From Copromyces sp. CBS 386.78 (lineage: Eukaryota > Ascomycota > Sordariomycetes > Sordariales > Sordariaceae), in contig MU839098.1 in the NCBI GenBank assembly GCA_030685235.1, positions 310,001-374,000 of the forward strand: a stretch of DNA of 64,000 nucleotides, written 5' to 3'. Each line of letters opens with the position of its first letter. The first letter of the stretch is position 1. This document shows, piece by piece, positions 1-12,004 of the stretch. The notes under the pieces are model-generated. The model did not search any database and was not told the DNA's origin. It saw only the letters and a program-made list of their open reading frames with translations. The translations under genes were made by a program, and so were the position numbers.

Positions 1-705
1 CTGTGTTGCGCGCGGGGCTTCGAAACGACGACACTGCCAGAATGTTGAGGTTGCCGATGCAGTGCAGTGTGAGACTATCGGGTCGTTGGCTCTTGGCTGT
101 GAAGCAAAAGGTCGCCGCCGTTGTTGGTGACGGTGGTTGTTTGCTTTGGGAATTTTGCCGGCGGACGACGTTGTGTTGGCGGACCGGTCACGGTTGGAGA
201 GGGATTGAATGGATGGCAAGTGTGAATGTGGAGGTCTTGGTCAGCAGCAGCTTCTGTTTGGAGAGGCACAACACTGACGTCCGCTGCAGCACCCGCTGAC
301 GAATTGCCTGCCACGGAGTCACAGAGCCTGAAGACGCCCTGTACACTAGGGGAAGGTGGCGTACACTACCGACCGGGCGCGAGATCCCGTCCCCGGCAGG
401 CGCAAATCGAAGAATCCCATCCGCCAAGAGGAAACAGGTCCGTGCACCCGCGTTTAGTTCGATTGATTGTAACTTTTTTTGACTTTTTTCCTCCCATCGC
501 ATTGAACACCCCTGTCGTCACCAACCACTCCGCCCTCCACTATCCGGTCATCTGAATTTCTGCCAGTCTTCGCAGCCTTAATTCTTACCGACAACCTCAC
601 CTAACACTTCGCTGTCGCCTGGGATACAACAAACGACTTTTCGAACTCGGCGCATTTACCTCTAGACCATTCATCCCCGTCCGATAAGGATTTCAGAAAA
701 GCAAC
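1..705. other. Upstream region of imp4, no gene seen
   Basis: I see no convincing coding region here. Open frames on both strands are short and have biased, non-protein-like composition. The last 250 bases before the imp4 start are rich in C, T and short A runs, as in Neurospora 5' leaders, so this is probably the promoter and leader of imp4. No clear TATA box was recognised. Confidence 0.5.
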
Positions 706-1723
706 ATGATCGTAAGTGTCCCGGTTATCCTTCGTCTTCTCCAAGCTCTTCGCTCTCCCATGTCCATAACTAACAAGTGCAACAGAGAAAGCAGGCTCGC
801 CAAAGGAGGGATTACCTCTACCGAAAAGCTCTCCTGCTCAAGGAGGCTGAGGTTGCAGAGAAGCGCGCCAAGCTGAGGTCTGCCCTGGCCTCTGGCAAGC
901 CGCTCGACCCCGAGATCGCGAAGGACAAGGAGCTGCGGAAGGACTACGACTACGATGTTTCGAGGGATGTGAACGGAGACGCTATCGATATCGACGACGA
1001 ATACTCGGAGTTGTCGGGTGTCATTGACCCCAGGATCTTGGTTACGACAAGTCGTGATCCCTCCAGCAGACTCGGCCAGTTCAGCAAGGAAATCCGCCTC
1101 CTACTACCTACCAGTGTTCGCCTCAACCGTGGTAACCTCGTTTTGGAAGACCTTGTTGGCGCCGCGAAGGCGCAAAACTTGACGGATGTTGTTTTGCTAC
1201 ACGAGCATCGTGGTGTCCCTACGGCCATGACCATCTCCCATTTCGTACGTCGCCCGCCAGTGCTTCACTTGTGGAAAGCATATTCTAACCGTTGCTATAG
1301 CCCCATGGCCCCACGCTCATGGTCTCCCTCCACAACGTCGTTCTCCGCGCCGATATCCCCAAGTCGATAAAGGGCACAGTCAGCGAAAGCTACCCCAGGT
1401 TAATCTTTGAGGGCTTCAGCACCAAGCTCGGTGAGCGCGTGGTCAAGATCCTCAAGCACCTCTTCCCGCCCCGCGAGGCGACACAGAAGCCCAACGTCGG
1501 CAACAGAGTCATCACGTTCGTCAACAACGACGACACCATCGAGGTCAGGCACCACGTCTATGTCCGTACCTCATATGACTCGGTGGAGCTCAGTGAGGTC
1601 GGACCCCGGTTCACGATGAAGCCCTTCAAGATCACCATGGGCACCCTCGACAACAAGGATGCGGATACCGAGTGGCACCTTAGCCAGTACACCAGGACCA
1701 GCAGGAAGAAGAACTACTTTTAA
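706..1723 (+). CDS. imp4: U3 snoRNP protein Imp4 (Brix domain)
   Basis: Imp4 is a nucleolar component of the U3 snoRNP / small-subunit processome and is needed for early 18S rRNA cleavages. I reconstruct three exons: 706-711, 786-1244 and 1301-1723, giving 295 aa. The first exon holds only ATG ATC. It is followed by GTAAGT, and exon 2 resumes with RKQARQRRDYLYRKA, matching the yeast Imp4 N-terminus. The second intron has donor GTACGT, a CTAAC branch at about 1284 and acceptor ATAG. Brix-domain blocks are clear: [67 protein letters not shown], and the C-terminal GTLDNKDADTEWHL. These are the diagnostic Imp4 motifs and the length fits the family (about 290 aa). The frame is intact throughout. 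Confidence 0.95.
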
Positions 1724-4299
1724 GCGGCGAATTGGACGAAGGAGACGCTATAGTCGTATGGTTCTCAGTATGGGTCAGCGGGCGAAAGGACACAGCAAAA
1801 TGGGCGTGGCTTCAGAGGCAATTTTCTGCTGGAACACGAACGCCATGCACTAGGACTGGTGCTTGAGCCGGACAAACCCGAAGAAGAGGGCAGTCGAGAC
1901 AAACACAAAGACGCTATCCGGCGTTAAGGAGTCGTTCTCGCCAGTCTGTCTGCTGCTCGGTGTTTGGGAGGCCATTGGAAGCCCCCTCGGATGCTTGGAC
2001 GAGTTCAAGCGCATGTCCTCCTCCGCCGCCCAAGGGAAAACGTGGCTGGTCAAGATAACGAGTCTTGCGTTTCAGCTTCGACGGTCGGGTGGAACCAAAA
2101 GAGGATAGCACCAACGTCTGACTGGTGATCGGCGGGGTTTCTGGGTCGGCTACTTACCGAGTGGCTACGAGGACTGGAAGATCCCGCAATGAAACGAGGA
2201 TGCTATCATGTCTGCCAAAGACATGTCAACACTACTTTAGTGGGAGAGGGAATCAGAAAAGGGCGAGCAGCAGTCTCATGAGATACCTGTTGGGATTTGG
2301 ATGTAATTTAGGAGCATTGGGTTCACATATAAGGACACGGACCGGAGTTGAGGGTGTAAAGGTATCATTTCTCAGGGGCGGAATAAACAAAACACGTGAT
2401 CGACGAGTGCTTCAATTTGGTACCACTGGATGATGGCACACAAAAGAAAGAAAGCATGTTTCAGCGGCTGAGCAGCAGAGCAACAAGGGCGGACTTGGGT
2501 AAAGTCTGCAGATCTATGAGATCAGTTAAAGACACAAAAAGCAAGCATTCCACGACGGCACTCGAAACAAGCCCTGCCAAGCTTTCAAGAAAAGACCCCT
2601 TTTCCCCTTGGGGCTCCATTCCAAACAAAAAGAAACTTGGCTCCGTGGGTCCGCCTGCACGCTGCTTTTGAGGGTCCACACGATCATGATTGGTTCCTCA
2701 CTTCCAACTCTTCCAGCCTTTTGGACCTGCGCAAGTCCAATTGCCAGCTCACAATTGACGATATCGTCACTGGGCGGCAACATGATGGTTCCCAAAGTTC
2801 CCCATGCCTCTGGCGTTACGCCATCGAAGTTTGCCATCCTAAGGTACTGTTCACGTGGTAGATGTGACGGCAAGTCGGGGTTATTGACAGCGGATACCAC
2901 GTTTGACACACGTCTTGAACGAGTTCATCGGGCTGTTAGAGTTGTACATACTTTGCTTGTTGCCCTCCCTTCCCAGTCGTCAGCTTTTGAAGCTGTGCCT
3001 AGTTGCTGCATTTCGTGCAGACTGCAGGGCAGCTGAGCTTGGGCGCAGCAACAGAACATGTGGGTCGGCAATCCGTTGTGGCCGAGACTCTGTTCCCACA
3101 GTAGCTTTGAGAGTCTGGCTCAGCATTCATCATCAACAGAGAGAGGGGGATAAGAATTATTCATAGCAACAGAGCAGCAATTCCGAGCACCAGTTGAACA
3201 TAGCTCATAGCACATCTGAATCTTATAACTCGGTCATCTGTGAACGCCTTTCAGCCTCTCCCAGCCACCGCCCAGTTCAGCCCTTCCCTGCGTAGCTTCG
3301 ACACGCGATGATTCTAGGCCTTCCATAGACTCCGTTTCAGGGTTGCGAGTGACCTGCAGTCTGACGAACGTGTCTGATATCATCGCATTGCTGTATAAAT
3401 TGCATGTTATCTTACTTGAAGAGTGAATTATTCATCCATGAGCATTGCAGTCCAAAAGCCGACTTCCCTGAACATTCTCCGCACCGGCACAAAGCATCAA
3501 GAAGCTGGAACCCTGAGAGAAATAGAGCAAAAAACGATAAAAAGATTTTGCGGGCCATTCGCACCGTTGGCGTTGAATCCCCGACCCCGTTTCCGTCGGT
3601 ACCTTACTAACAGCAAACTGCCCCGAAACTATTCCGTCTTGGGACGACTGCCGTACAGTCAAAAACTTGCCCGGCGTGAGAGGATCGCCAGCCCACAGCC
3701 AGCTTCCTTTGCCTCCAATTCATTGGCCATTGGTCGCCCCTGGTCCACTCGCTGCTGCACCCCCAAATTTAAACGAGAGCGCACCGTCGCTGCAGGTCGC
3801 ATCGCCCTCTCCGTCTTTTGCACTCAGCGACTGCTCCAGTCAAGTCAGAAACAAGCAGCAGCCTGTTCATCCGTCTTTTTCGTTTTTCGTCAGCGGTTAT
3901 CATATTCTGTGAGGCTGGGCTCTCCAGTTCTTACCACACCATTCACCATTCTCGTCGCTGCACCCCTTCCGAGGTTTCCCTTGTTCCTCTACCAACAACA
4001 TAACCAGTCAATACCACCCGGCGTCCCCGGTCAATTTCGTCCGTACCTTATTCCTACCGTAATCCATTAATTTGTTGGCTTCTTCCCTCTTACCGTCGCA
4101 ATTGGAAGAACAACCCAAGTCTTTGTGTGTGCGACTTCAATAAAAGGATCGCACCGCCTCCCGACGCGATACACACGACGAAACAATTGAATCGATCAAT
4201 CCAACTACCCGCCAACCACCCAACCGGCACATTCACGTCCGTGCAGTTGAATCGAGAACAAAGCGACTTCATCTCAGAAATATTCAAACAGTAGCAACC
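1724..4299. other. Intergenic region between imp4 and syntaxin
   Basis: This 2.6 kb stretch has no supported gene. The longest plus-strand frame (3423-4070) reads like random translation of a pyrimidine-rich leader. A TATAAA-like sequence lies near 3391 and paired CCAAT/ATTGG motifs lie near 3716-3735. Downstream of them the DNA becomes rich in C and T. That layout suggests the syntaxin promoter and a long 5' leader in the right-hand third. The left part is 3' flank of imp4. Confidence 0.4.
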
Positions 4300-5520
4300 A
4301 TGTCTTATAATCAAAATCCCTACGGTCAGCCCAACCCTTACAACGAGGGTCCTTCGGCGGAGGGCGGCGGCTATGGCGGCAGCTATGGCGGCGGCAATTA
4401 TGGTGGAGGTTACGACGACAACGGCTACGGTCAAGTGAGCAAGCTCCCTTCTTATTGCAACGAGACCTCTTCGTCGCATCCCCCCAGACATTCAATCCGA
4501 TGATGTCGATGCGCGCCGAGGTCAAAAGTCGCAATGGAACCTCGACTATGCCGCATCAGATTAACTGACCTACTTTACTCCTTTGCAGGAGCCCGAGTCA
4601 CACGAGATGCAGACATACAGCCAGCAACGTCAACCTCACGGCCCTGATGCCACCACCATCGGCACTCCTCTATCCCAGCAAGAATTCCTGAACAGCGTCC
4701 GCGACGTCGAAGGCCACATTCAACAGTTCCGCTCGAACCTCGACCAGATCCGTACTCTCCACCAACAGTCCCTCTCCGACACCAGCGGCCGCCCGCCCCC
4801 GGGTCTCGAGCAGCTGCAGGCCGTGACCGAGCAGCTCAAGTCGCAGATCAAGAGTGAGGTCGACAACCTCGTATCTGATGCCAGTCGCACTGGCGACAGC
4901 ACCTTCAACACCAAGAAGCGCCAGGCCGAGCGCCTCAGGGATCTGTACAAGGATGCCATTCAGGCCTATCTTGTGGAGGAGCGTCGCCACAAGGCCCAGA
5001 TTGGCGAGCAGGCCGTCCGTCAGCTGTTGATTGTCAACCCCGATGCGACACCCCAGGAGCAGGATGCCGTGCGCAGCGGTGACTTGCAGCAGGATCAGAT
5101 CTTCCAGAGTGCTGTACGTTCACCTCGTCCATGTATCCTTCATAGAAGCTCACTAACTGATATCACTAGCTCCTACAATCCAACCGCGTCGGTGCCGCCA
5201 AGGCTGTCCTCGGCAACGTCCAAGCCCGCCACCAGGAACTTCTCCGCGTCGAGCAATCCATGCAAGAGCTCGCCCAACTCTTTGAGTACCTCAACACGCT
5301 CATCGTGCAGCAGGGTGAGGTCATCGCCGACGTGGTCCAGAAGACGGAGGAGGTCAACGACAACATGGACAAGGGCATCCAGGAGGTCGACAAGGGCGTC
5401 AAGCACGCCCGCAACCGGCGCAAGCTCAAGTGGTACTGCCTGCTGGTGTGCGTGCTCATCATCATTGCCATCGGGCTCGGTGTCGGTCTGGGTGTGTACT
5501 TCAACCAAAAGAAGGGCTAG
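4300..5520 (+). CDS. Plasma-membrane t-SNARE, Sso1/syntaxin-1 family
   Basis: A Qa-SNARE that should pair with Sec9/SNAP-25 and a synaptobrevin to fuse secretory vesicles with the plasma membrane. Three exons, 4300-4434, 4589-5113 and 5170-5520, all spliced in phase 0, give 336 aa. Exon 1 encodes a separate Gly/Tyr-rich head (residues 1-45, with YGGSYGGGNYGGGY). Exon 2 carries the N-terminal helical (Habc-like) region. Exon 3 carries the SNARE helix (LFEYLNTLIVQQGEVIADVV, about 227-280), a basic patch HARNRRKLKW, and a C-terminal membrane anchor ending NQKKG. Donors are GTGAGC and GTACGT, with a CTGAC branch in intron 1. N. crassa has more than one syntaxin, so I give no symbol. The TAG stop is followed in frame by a further 107 open codons, described separately. 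Confidence 0.92.
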
Positions 5521-5844
5521 AATCCCGGTGGTGGAGGTTCGGGAGATTCAGACGCAGATGAGGCTGGGGGGTTGAAGGGGGTGAGGCCGCCGGCGCAGCA
5601 GCAGACGCAACAGCAGCAATCACAGCAGGCGCCGGCGCAGATTATTCCTCCGGTGCCGGTAATGCCCCCATTCGCTCCGGCGCCTGGTCCGCTGCCTACG
5701 GTTCTAGCAGTGGCTGCTGCTCCGGTGCCTTCAGCAGGCGGAGTTGCTGGTCAGGCTCAGGCTCAGGCTCAGGCTCAATCTCAAGGGCTGAGTTGGAACA
5801 CTACGATGGCGGGAGAGAAGAGATTCTATGGTGGGGGTTGGTAA
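5521..5844 (+). other. In-frame open extension after the syntaxin TAG
   Basis: After the TAG at 5518-5520 the same frame stays open for 107 codons to TAA at 5842-5844. The translation is rich in Gln, Pro, Ala and Gly, with runs such as QQQTQQQQSQQAP, PPVPVMPPFAPAPGP and GQAQAQAQAQSQ, and ends EKRFYGGGW. The DNA is GC-rich, which lowers the chance of random stops, so this may be 3' UTR. It could also be a readthrough or alternatively spliced C-terminal extension. The context TAG-AAT is not one of the known strong readthrough contexts. Confidence 0.3.
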
Positions 5845-7623
5845 TGGCCGCTACCAACTCGAAACCCACACAACAAATACCCATGAGAGAGGAGAAAGAG
5901 GGAAGAGGTAGAATGGCTTTATATGATATGTATACGGGCTGATATGTCAGCAAAGCATGTTTTACGCGAACGAAACCCGGAACGTAATAATCACGAACGA
6001 CGAATGGATGGATGGATGGACGGATGGACGGCAGACGGACGGGCGGTGGGTGGGTGATGGACTGATAGAGGAGAGGGTTTCGTTTATGTTTTCTGCGACT
6101 AAGCTTCTTCATGTTATACTCCCCCGTATGGTTTTTGGTGCAAAACTTGGTTTACATTAGTAATTATTTTCTTCTACTGCTATGGCCTTTTCTGGTTACT
6201 CTGTGCCCTTGATAGGGGCTGTTCTGGGTTGTGATGAGTAGTGTGTGTGACTAAAGCGAAAAAAAAAGAGAAGTCGGTATAAGTAAATGCAATTGCCCTC
6301 TTAAAAGCCAAACAGGGAGGTCATCGATCAGGCTCTACAGGCTCAGTGGTATTAGAAGTAGGTGATAGCTTAGCAATATGCTCCCGTCGTTGGTTATGGA
6401 CTCGTTACCTACACTAGTGAGACTGGATAGTCCCAAGTGAAGGTCAAGGTACCCTCCTGACAGCTAACTTCGAATCGACTTCACTCTTGTCACACCCTCT
6501 TCAAAAGGCAGTTCACAAGCTCTTCATTTCACTCCCCCCACCCCTCCCATTCTTCTACTAGCTCATCATCACTCGCTCATCTACCCTCCATATCTCTTTT
6601 CTGGGTCTCCCTTACTGTCCCTGAATATCTCTCAACAAGTAAATTGCCTCGACCTCTCCAATATCCAAGTAACACTATTCATTCACCCAGGATCAAGCTA
6701 GTAAATGAAGAAAATACGAGTAACTTGAGCGGGTTGTTACTCGATCCAAGAACATCTAATAAATCTGACAGGCAACAGAACAGGCTTTGCGAATGCTCCC
6801 ACGGAATCTTTTGCTCCTAGACTGCTCTTGTGCTGCTCTTTGGCTACTCTTTTCATGTATGATTGAGACGAGTCGATTACGGAATAGTGTCTCATACTGA
6901 ATACCCCTTCTGCCTATTACCAGCAAGGGTTTGCGGGATTAGCTATAGTAACGTTCATCAAAGCTTGAAGAAAACTTGGGGATTCGGTGTCGGGCATGTC
7001 GTGGTTTTTGTGGCTATTTGGTTCTGTGGTCTTAGCTGGATTTGGGGTCTTCAAGATGGATGGGAGGTCCCATGAACTTCAGTAATAGATGTCAGATTTG
7101 TGTTTATCATATTTATCATGATGTTCTGATTCGTTTTGGTGATATTCAGGGTATTATTACCTTGCTTACATATTACATGTGTGAAACCTATATGCTACCC
7201 TATCAAATTGAATATGAATGGAATTTCATCTGAAGAGGTGATGGCCCAAAAAGCAAATCGAGAGATGAATCGAATCCACTCCATTCAACCAAACCAAATG
7301 CCAATTTGACCTCGAAACGTAACATGACATGAATGCAATGACATGATAGAATGATAATATTGAATCGACGATGATGTGTTAGTGACGAGGTTTGTGTCGG
7401 GAGAGAGATAGAGACAGAGAGAGAAGAGTATAAAAAAAGCATTGCATCCCAACCTATCCCAACCTATGTAAACACCAACCATCCATCCATTCGACCGTCC
7501 CCTTACAGCAACAAAAGTGACCCCTTTTAATGTACAATACTGCTTTTCACGATCGTTTCAAACTTTCAACGCTTTCTTTATTTCTCTTCCATTTCATGAT
7601 GCTACAGTAATCTTGACATGCTT
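5845..7623. other. Convergent intergenic region, syntaxin and tom70 3' ends
   Basis: No coding region is supported. Composition turns AT-rich from about 6120 to 7600, in contrast to the flanking genes. A GATG-type tetranucleotide tract lies at 6000-6040. The two flanking genes converge here, so both 3' UTRs and polyadenylation sites should fall inside. I cannot place either end from sequence alone. Confidence 0.45.
6000..6042. repeat. GGAT/GGAC tetranucleotide microsatellite
   Basis: An imperfect run of GATG/GACG units starting at the ATGGATGGATGG near 6005. It lies in the 3' flank of the syntaxin gene, and a similar GATG tract lies downstream of the gene ending at 61400. Confidence 0.7.
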
Positions 7624-9724
7624 TTACCGCATGCCGGGACCACCGCTCATGCCCTGGAGCTTGCTGGCAAGCTCGGGGTAGTTCTCCTGGACCTGGATCT
7701 GTGTCCTCGTGGCCTCGGCGTAGGAAAGGGCGTTGACAAGTTCGCCTTCGGTACGGGCGAGCTCGGCAGCGCGCTCAAAGAACTTGAGGGCCTCGACGAC
7801 CTTGCCCTGCTGGAGGAGGAGCTGGGCCATGGTGGCGACGGCGATATCGCACTCGGGGTCAACTGGAAACATTTGTTAGCAAGCCAGATACCAAGGCCTG
7901 GTTCAAGGATGGGGCTGTCTTACTGATGAGGGCCTTCTCGCAGAGCTGCTCAGCTTCGGCGTAATCCTGCTTCCACTGGAAGAGGGCAAGAGCCTTGTTG
8001 ATGAGGGGAAGAACGTTCATGCACATGGGCTTGGTCTCCTTCTCGAGGGCAATGGCGGTATCGAACTTCTCAATGGCCTCCTGGAACTTGTTCTGGTCGA
8101 GGAGAAGCTCGCCATAGTAGTTGTAGACATCGGGAGTCTGGTCGAAGTTCTTCATGCAGCGGCGGAAGGTGGCCATGGAAGAAGCGATGGAGCCCATCTT
8201 GTACTGGGTAACACCAAGCTGGATGTGAGAGAAGATGAAGTCGGAGTCGAGATCGATGGACTTCTGGTAATCCTTAGCCGCCTCGGCAAACTCCCCCTTA
8301 ATAAAGTGGAGCTGGGCGCGGTGGTAGTAGATATCAGGGTCCTCGGCGTTCTGCTCAATGGCCTTGTTGAAGTCCTCCTCGGCCTTGTCGGGGTGGCCTG
8401 CATACGGGTTAGCACAGATTCAGCCAATGATTCATAGAGACAGACTTACCGAGCTCGAGGTTCATGCTAGCACGCTTGATGTAGCTCTGGGTCATCGCAG
8501 GGTCGATCTCGATGGACTTGCTGAGATCGGCGAGAGCCTCCTCGTGCTTGCCCATGAGGCAGTGGAAGGTACCACGGAGGTTGTAGGCGAGAGCCTCGTG
8601 AGCGCCGAGCTCACCGAGGTCGAGGGCCTTCTTGAAGGCAGCGGAGGCCTCCTCGTAACCAGTACCAGTCTTGCTCTCCAGGTGTTTCAAGCCGAGCTGC
8701 ATCTGACCAAGACCGGTCTCCTCGGAGAGCTCAACGGAGTCCTCGAGACCCTCGGGGCGGGGCTTGGAGCGGAAGCTTTGGAGGTAGTTGCCGACGAAGG
8801 TTGAGCTGGGGAGCTTGGGGGGCTTGGTCTCAAGAATCTCCTTGGCCTTGTTCTCGGCAAACTTCTTGAGGAGGCGCTCGACGGCCTGGGCGCTCTGCTC
8901 GTTGCGGAAGCCGTCGATGATGCAGCTGGCGGTGAAATCGAGGAGAGCGTCGCTGTAGCGGCTAAGCTGGTCGTAGGCATTGGCACGGCGGTTCAGAGCC
9001 TTGACGTAGTGGGGGTCGAGCTTGAGGGCGGCGGTGGTATCGGCGACAACCTGCTCCCACTCGGCGAGGGCATTGTGGCAAGCGGCGCGGTTGGAGAAGT
9101 AGACGGGGTCGGGCTTGCAGATGATGGCCTTGGAGTAGAGTTGGATGGCCTTGTTGAAGTCCTTGGAACCGTAGGCCTTGTTTCCGAGCTCCTTCAGCTT
9201 GGCAGCGTACGCCTTGCGCTCCTCCTCGGATAGCCTGACGACGGACTCCTCATCGATCTCGGGGAGCTCGTCGGCGCTCTCGACGACGGCGGCCTTGGGT
9301 TGTGTAGGAGCGGCCTCTTCTGTGGGGGAAGCAGCAGCCTTCTCGGCCTCCTCCTTCTCGGCCTGCTTCCGTTTCCTCCTTTCCTTCTTGCTGAGCTTGG
9401 GGCCGGACTCCTTCTGCTCCTGTGAAAGTGGGCGCAAACGTTAGCACGAACGACGACGAGGCCTAGTGCAGCCGGGTAGGGCGCAGGGCAGCAGCGGGAG
9501 GCGAGACGCGGAGAAGATGCGCGGCAACGTACTGATCCCTTGCGGAGGTAGTAGACAACACCGGCGGTGGTGATGACGACGGAAACACCAGCAATGGTGT
9601 AGACAACAGCCTTGTTCTCGGAGACCCAGTTGGAGACGCGGTCCCAGATGGAGGAGTCGGCCGGGACAGTGACGGGCGTGGCCGCCGGGATGGGGACGGA
9701 GGGCGGCGGGATGGTGGGAGCCAT
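7624..9724 (-). CDS. tom70: Mitochondrial import receptor Tom70
   Basis: Outer-membrane receptor that accepts Hsp70/Hsp90-bound carrier precursors and passes them to the TOM pore. Four exons on the minus strand, 9533-9724, 8450-9419, 7924-8397 and 7624-7862, sum to 1875 nt and give 624 aa, the length I recall for N. crassa Tom70 (MOM72). The N-terminal 40 residues are followed by one membrane segment ([21 protein letters not shown]) and a short RKGS stop-transfer patch. A charged linker ([18 protein letters not shown]) comes next, then TPR repeats from about residue 135 ([20 protein letters not shown]) to the C-terminus. The GNKAY block belongs to the chaperone-binding clamp. Introns of 113, 52 and 61 nt have GTACGT, GTAAGT and GTAAGA donors and GCTAAC branch sites. 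It shares an upstream spacer with the divergent gene at 11124. Confidence 0.96.
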
Positions 9725-11123
9725 GGTTATATATGTGGTGATGCGTAGGAAAACCTCTAGTAGATAAGGTTAAACAATCGGGGTGTATACTAGATCGGAG
9801 TCGGTAGAGAGACGACCGAATGGCAGAGGAGACGAAGGGACGGCGGCGGCAAGTTCAGAGACAGGTTCCGGCAACTGCTGCAGTGACAAGTGAAGTCCCT
9901 CTACCTTATTTTTTTGAGTGGATGATGCGGGTTCCGAGCATGGGTTGGACTTTTGGATAGCGCGGCTGGCGGCCACAGCCCACGGCAACTTTGAAAGATT
10001 GGGCCCAGGGTGCTCCTTCACGTTCTTCTACACACAGGCTCTATGGACCTCTTGGCACGCGGCAGTCCACAACAACCCAAGTCCACAGGCAATGTACGCG
10101 CACAGTCACTGGAGAAGGAGCAAATGACAAGCTGGGTAGGTAATGAGTGGTAATAATGCTCGATGGCATGGACGGGTATGGATTAAGTTGTCTGCTGGGG
10201 CTCCCGCTCGAGCTCCGAGATCTTCGTCGTGCGAGAAAAAGTTGTTTTTTTCTTGTCACGGGCGGCAGTGCGGCTGGCGGCTGGGCAACCGGCAAGCAAA
10301 CAATCGAGGCCAGACATCCAAGTAAACAGACAGTGTTGGGCAGTCGGAAGCTGAGGTGGTCTGAGCTCCTTCAAGCTGCCATCACTACCTCAAATGGTAC
10401 CTGAGTCAACTCGGTTTACAGGTGAGCACTGTTAGTTTACACCAAGATAACCAGGAGCTGAACTTGCCCTTTTCCCTTCCACTTTCTTTAACCCTATGAG
10501 TTCGACATCCATATTAAGTCATAGAGCTTTAACAAAGTTCATTGTTGGAGCTTCTAAGCTTCGAGATATGCTGCTTTAGACAGCCATTACTAGTAATTAC
10601 CTCCCTCACCCACCCCCCAATAGCTGAGAGCTGAGATATATCTCACAGGCGAGGGGAAATGTGACAAACGCCAAGAATGACCGCACGCGGTGGGGTAGAC
10701 CGCCCCTACGTCAAGTAAAAGTGGAGATCAGGGCAGCTCGGTGTTCCACTTTAAAGTTGGACGCCCCGCCATCGGCCATCAGTGTCAACCCGTTGAATGC
10801 CGTCTTGGATGCAACTGTGATTGATTCCATCGGAGCATTTTCCTGCAATTTCTTCATCCTGTCATCAACGGCGGCTTCTTGAACCTTTGATCTTATATAC
10901 CTCCAGGCGACGACAACGTAGAGGATTCTCTCCAACGGGTCGACTACAGACAAGAGTAACGGCCATCAAGGTGGATCATGTGTCATATAATCCCGATAGT
11001 ACATCTTTACAAATATCGCATCTTTCCCCATTTACATAGCTTGAGTTTCTGAAATCTTTCATTCCCGTGCCTGTCATTTCTATACCTACCTAACCTTGGA
11101 ATACAGGCAAACGATCACTCACC
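9725..11123. other. Divergent promoter region, tom70 / aminotransferase-like gene
   Basis: A 1.4 kb head-to-head spacer that must contain both promoters. I see no conserved coding region. Short open frames at 9918-10404 have no protein-like features. A pyrimidine-rich stretch at 11040-11120 is consistent with the leader of the plus-strand gene. Confidence 0.45.
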
Positions 11124-12004
11124 ATGTCGACCAACACAGACGCTCCCCTCCTCCTCTTCACCACCCTCCGCTACGACCCTCACCTCCTCTTGGTGTCTTC
11201 CCATAACTCCCCGTCCTCCGCATTGTACATGCTCCCCTACCACCGCGACCGCATCCTCCGCGCCGCCACCCACTTCAAGTGGCCTGCCGTCGTCTCTCTC
11301 CTCTCGGGCGATAGCGGTCTCGAAACCCTCTCCTCATTCATCTTCTCCTCCCTTTCCGACGAGCAACTATCTCACCCAAACCGTATCCGCGTGACCGTCT
11401 CTGAGAAGGGGAAGCTCGGCATAACCATCTCCCCCGTGCCGGAAGTCCCTTCAACGTACAACCTCTTTCCGTCTTCCCTTTCCGTGCCGGGTACCGATGT
11501 CCCTGTTATATCCCTGGTCGGAACAGCAACGCCGTTTGAGGTCGTGGTGGACAACCAAGAGTCCAAGAAGTCGGCTTATACGCACTTCAAAACTACCAAG
11601 CGCCAGGTGTACGACGAAGCAAGGAAGAGGCACGGGATTGCGTTGACGGATCGGAAGGAGGTGTTGCTTGTCAGTGAGGAAGGGGAGGTGATGGAGGGCA
11701 GCATCGCCACGCCGTACTTTTGGAGAGACGGGAGGTGGGTTACGCCGCCGGTCAGGGACGAAGAGGGTGGTTGGGGGAGTGGTGGCAATGAAGGGACCAC
11801 GAGGAGGTGGGCTTTGGAGAGGTGAGTCTTCCCCAGCTGTGAGACGACGGTTATCTCTGGGCGGTTCTGCTAACGGTGTCCTTGAGTAGGGGAATCGCGG
11901 TTGAGGAGGTTGTACTGGCAGACTCGCTGGTCGATGGTGAAGAGTGCGGGTTGAGTAATGGTGGCAGAGGGTTCTACTTTGGAAAGGTCAAGTTGAGCTC
12001 TTGA
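11124..12004 (+). CDS. Class IV aminotransferase-like protein, probable aminodeoxychorismate lyase
   Basis: A PLP-fold class IV enzyme. The closest role I recognise is 4-amino-4-deoxychorismate lyase (yeast Abz2), which makes p-aminobenzoate for folate. Two exons, 11124-11821 and 11890-12004, joined in phase 2, give 270 aa. The intron has donor GTGAGT, a GCTAAC branch near 11869 and acceptor GTAG. Residues 1-60 (LLFTTLRYDP, MLPYHRDRILRAA) match the fungal Abz2-like N-terminus. Class IV features are FKTTKRQVYDEARKR, with the likely PLP lysine region, then EVLLVSEEGEVMEGSIATPYF and GTTRRWALERGIAVEE. The C-terminus GLSNGGRGFYFGKV is usual for this fungal group. Substrate specificity is inferred from family resemblance only; a D-amino-acid or branched-chain relative cannot be excluded. 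Confidence 0.7.

Noticed and set aside
3423..4070. 215-codon frame upstream of syntaxin
   Set aside because: Lies in the pyrimidine-rich promoter and leader, with no conserved features.
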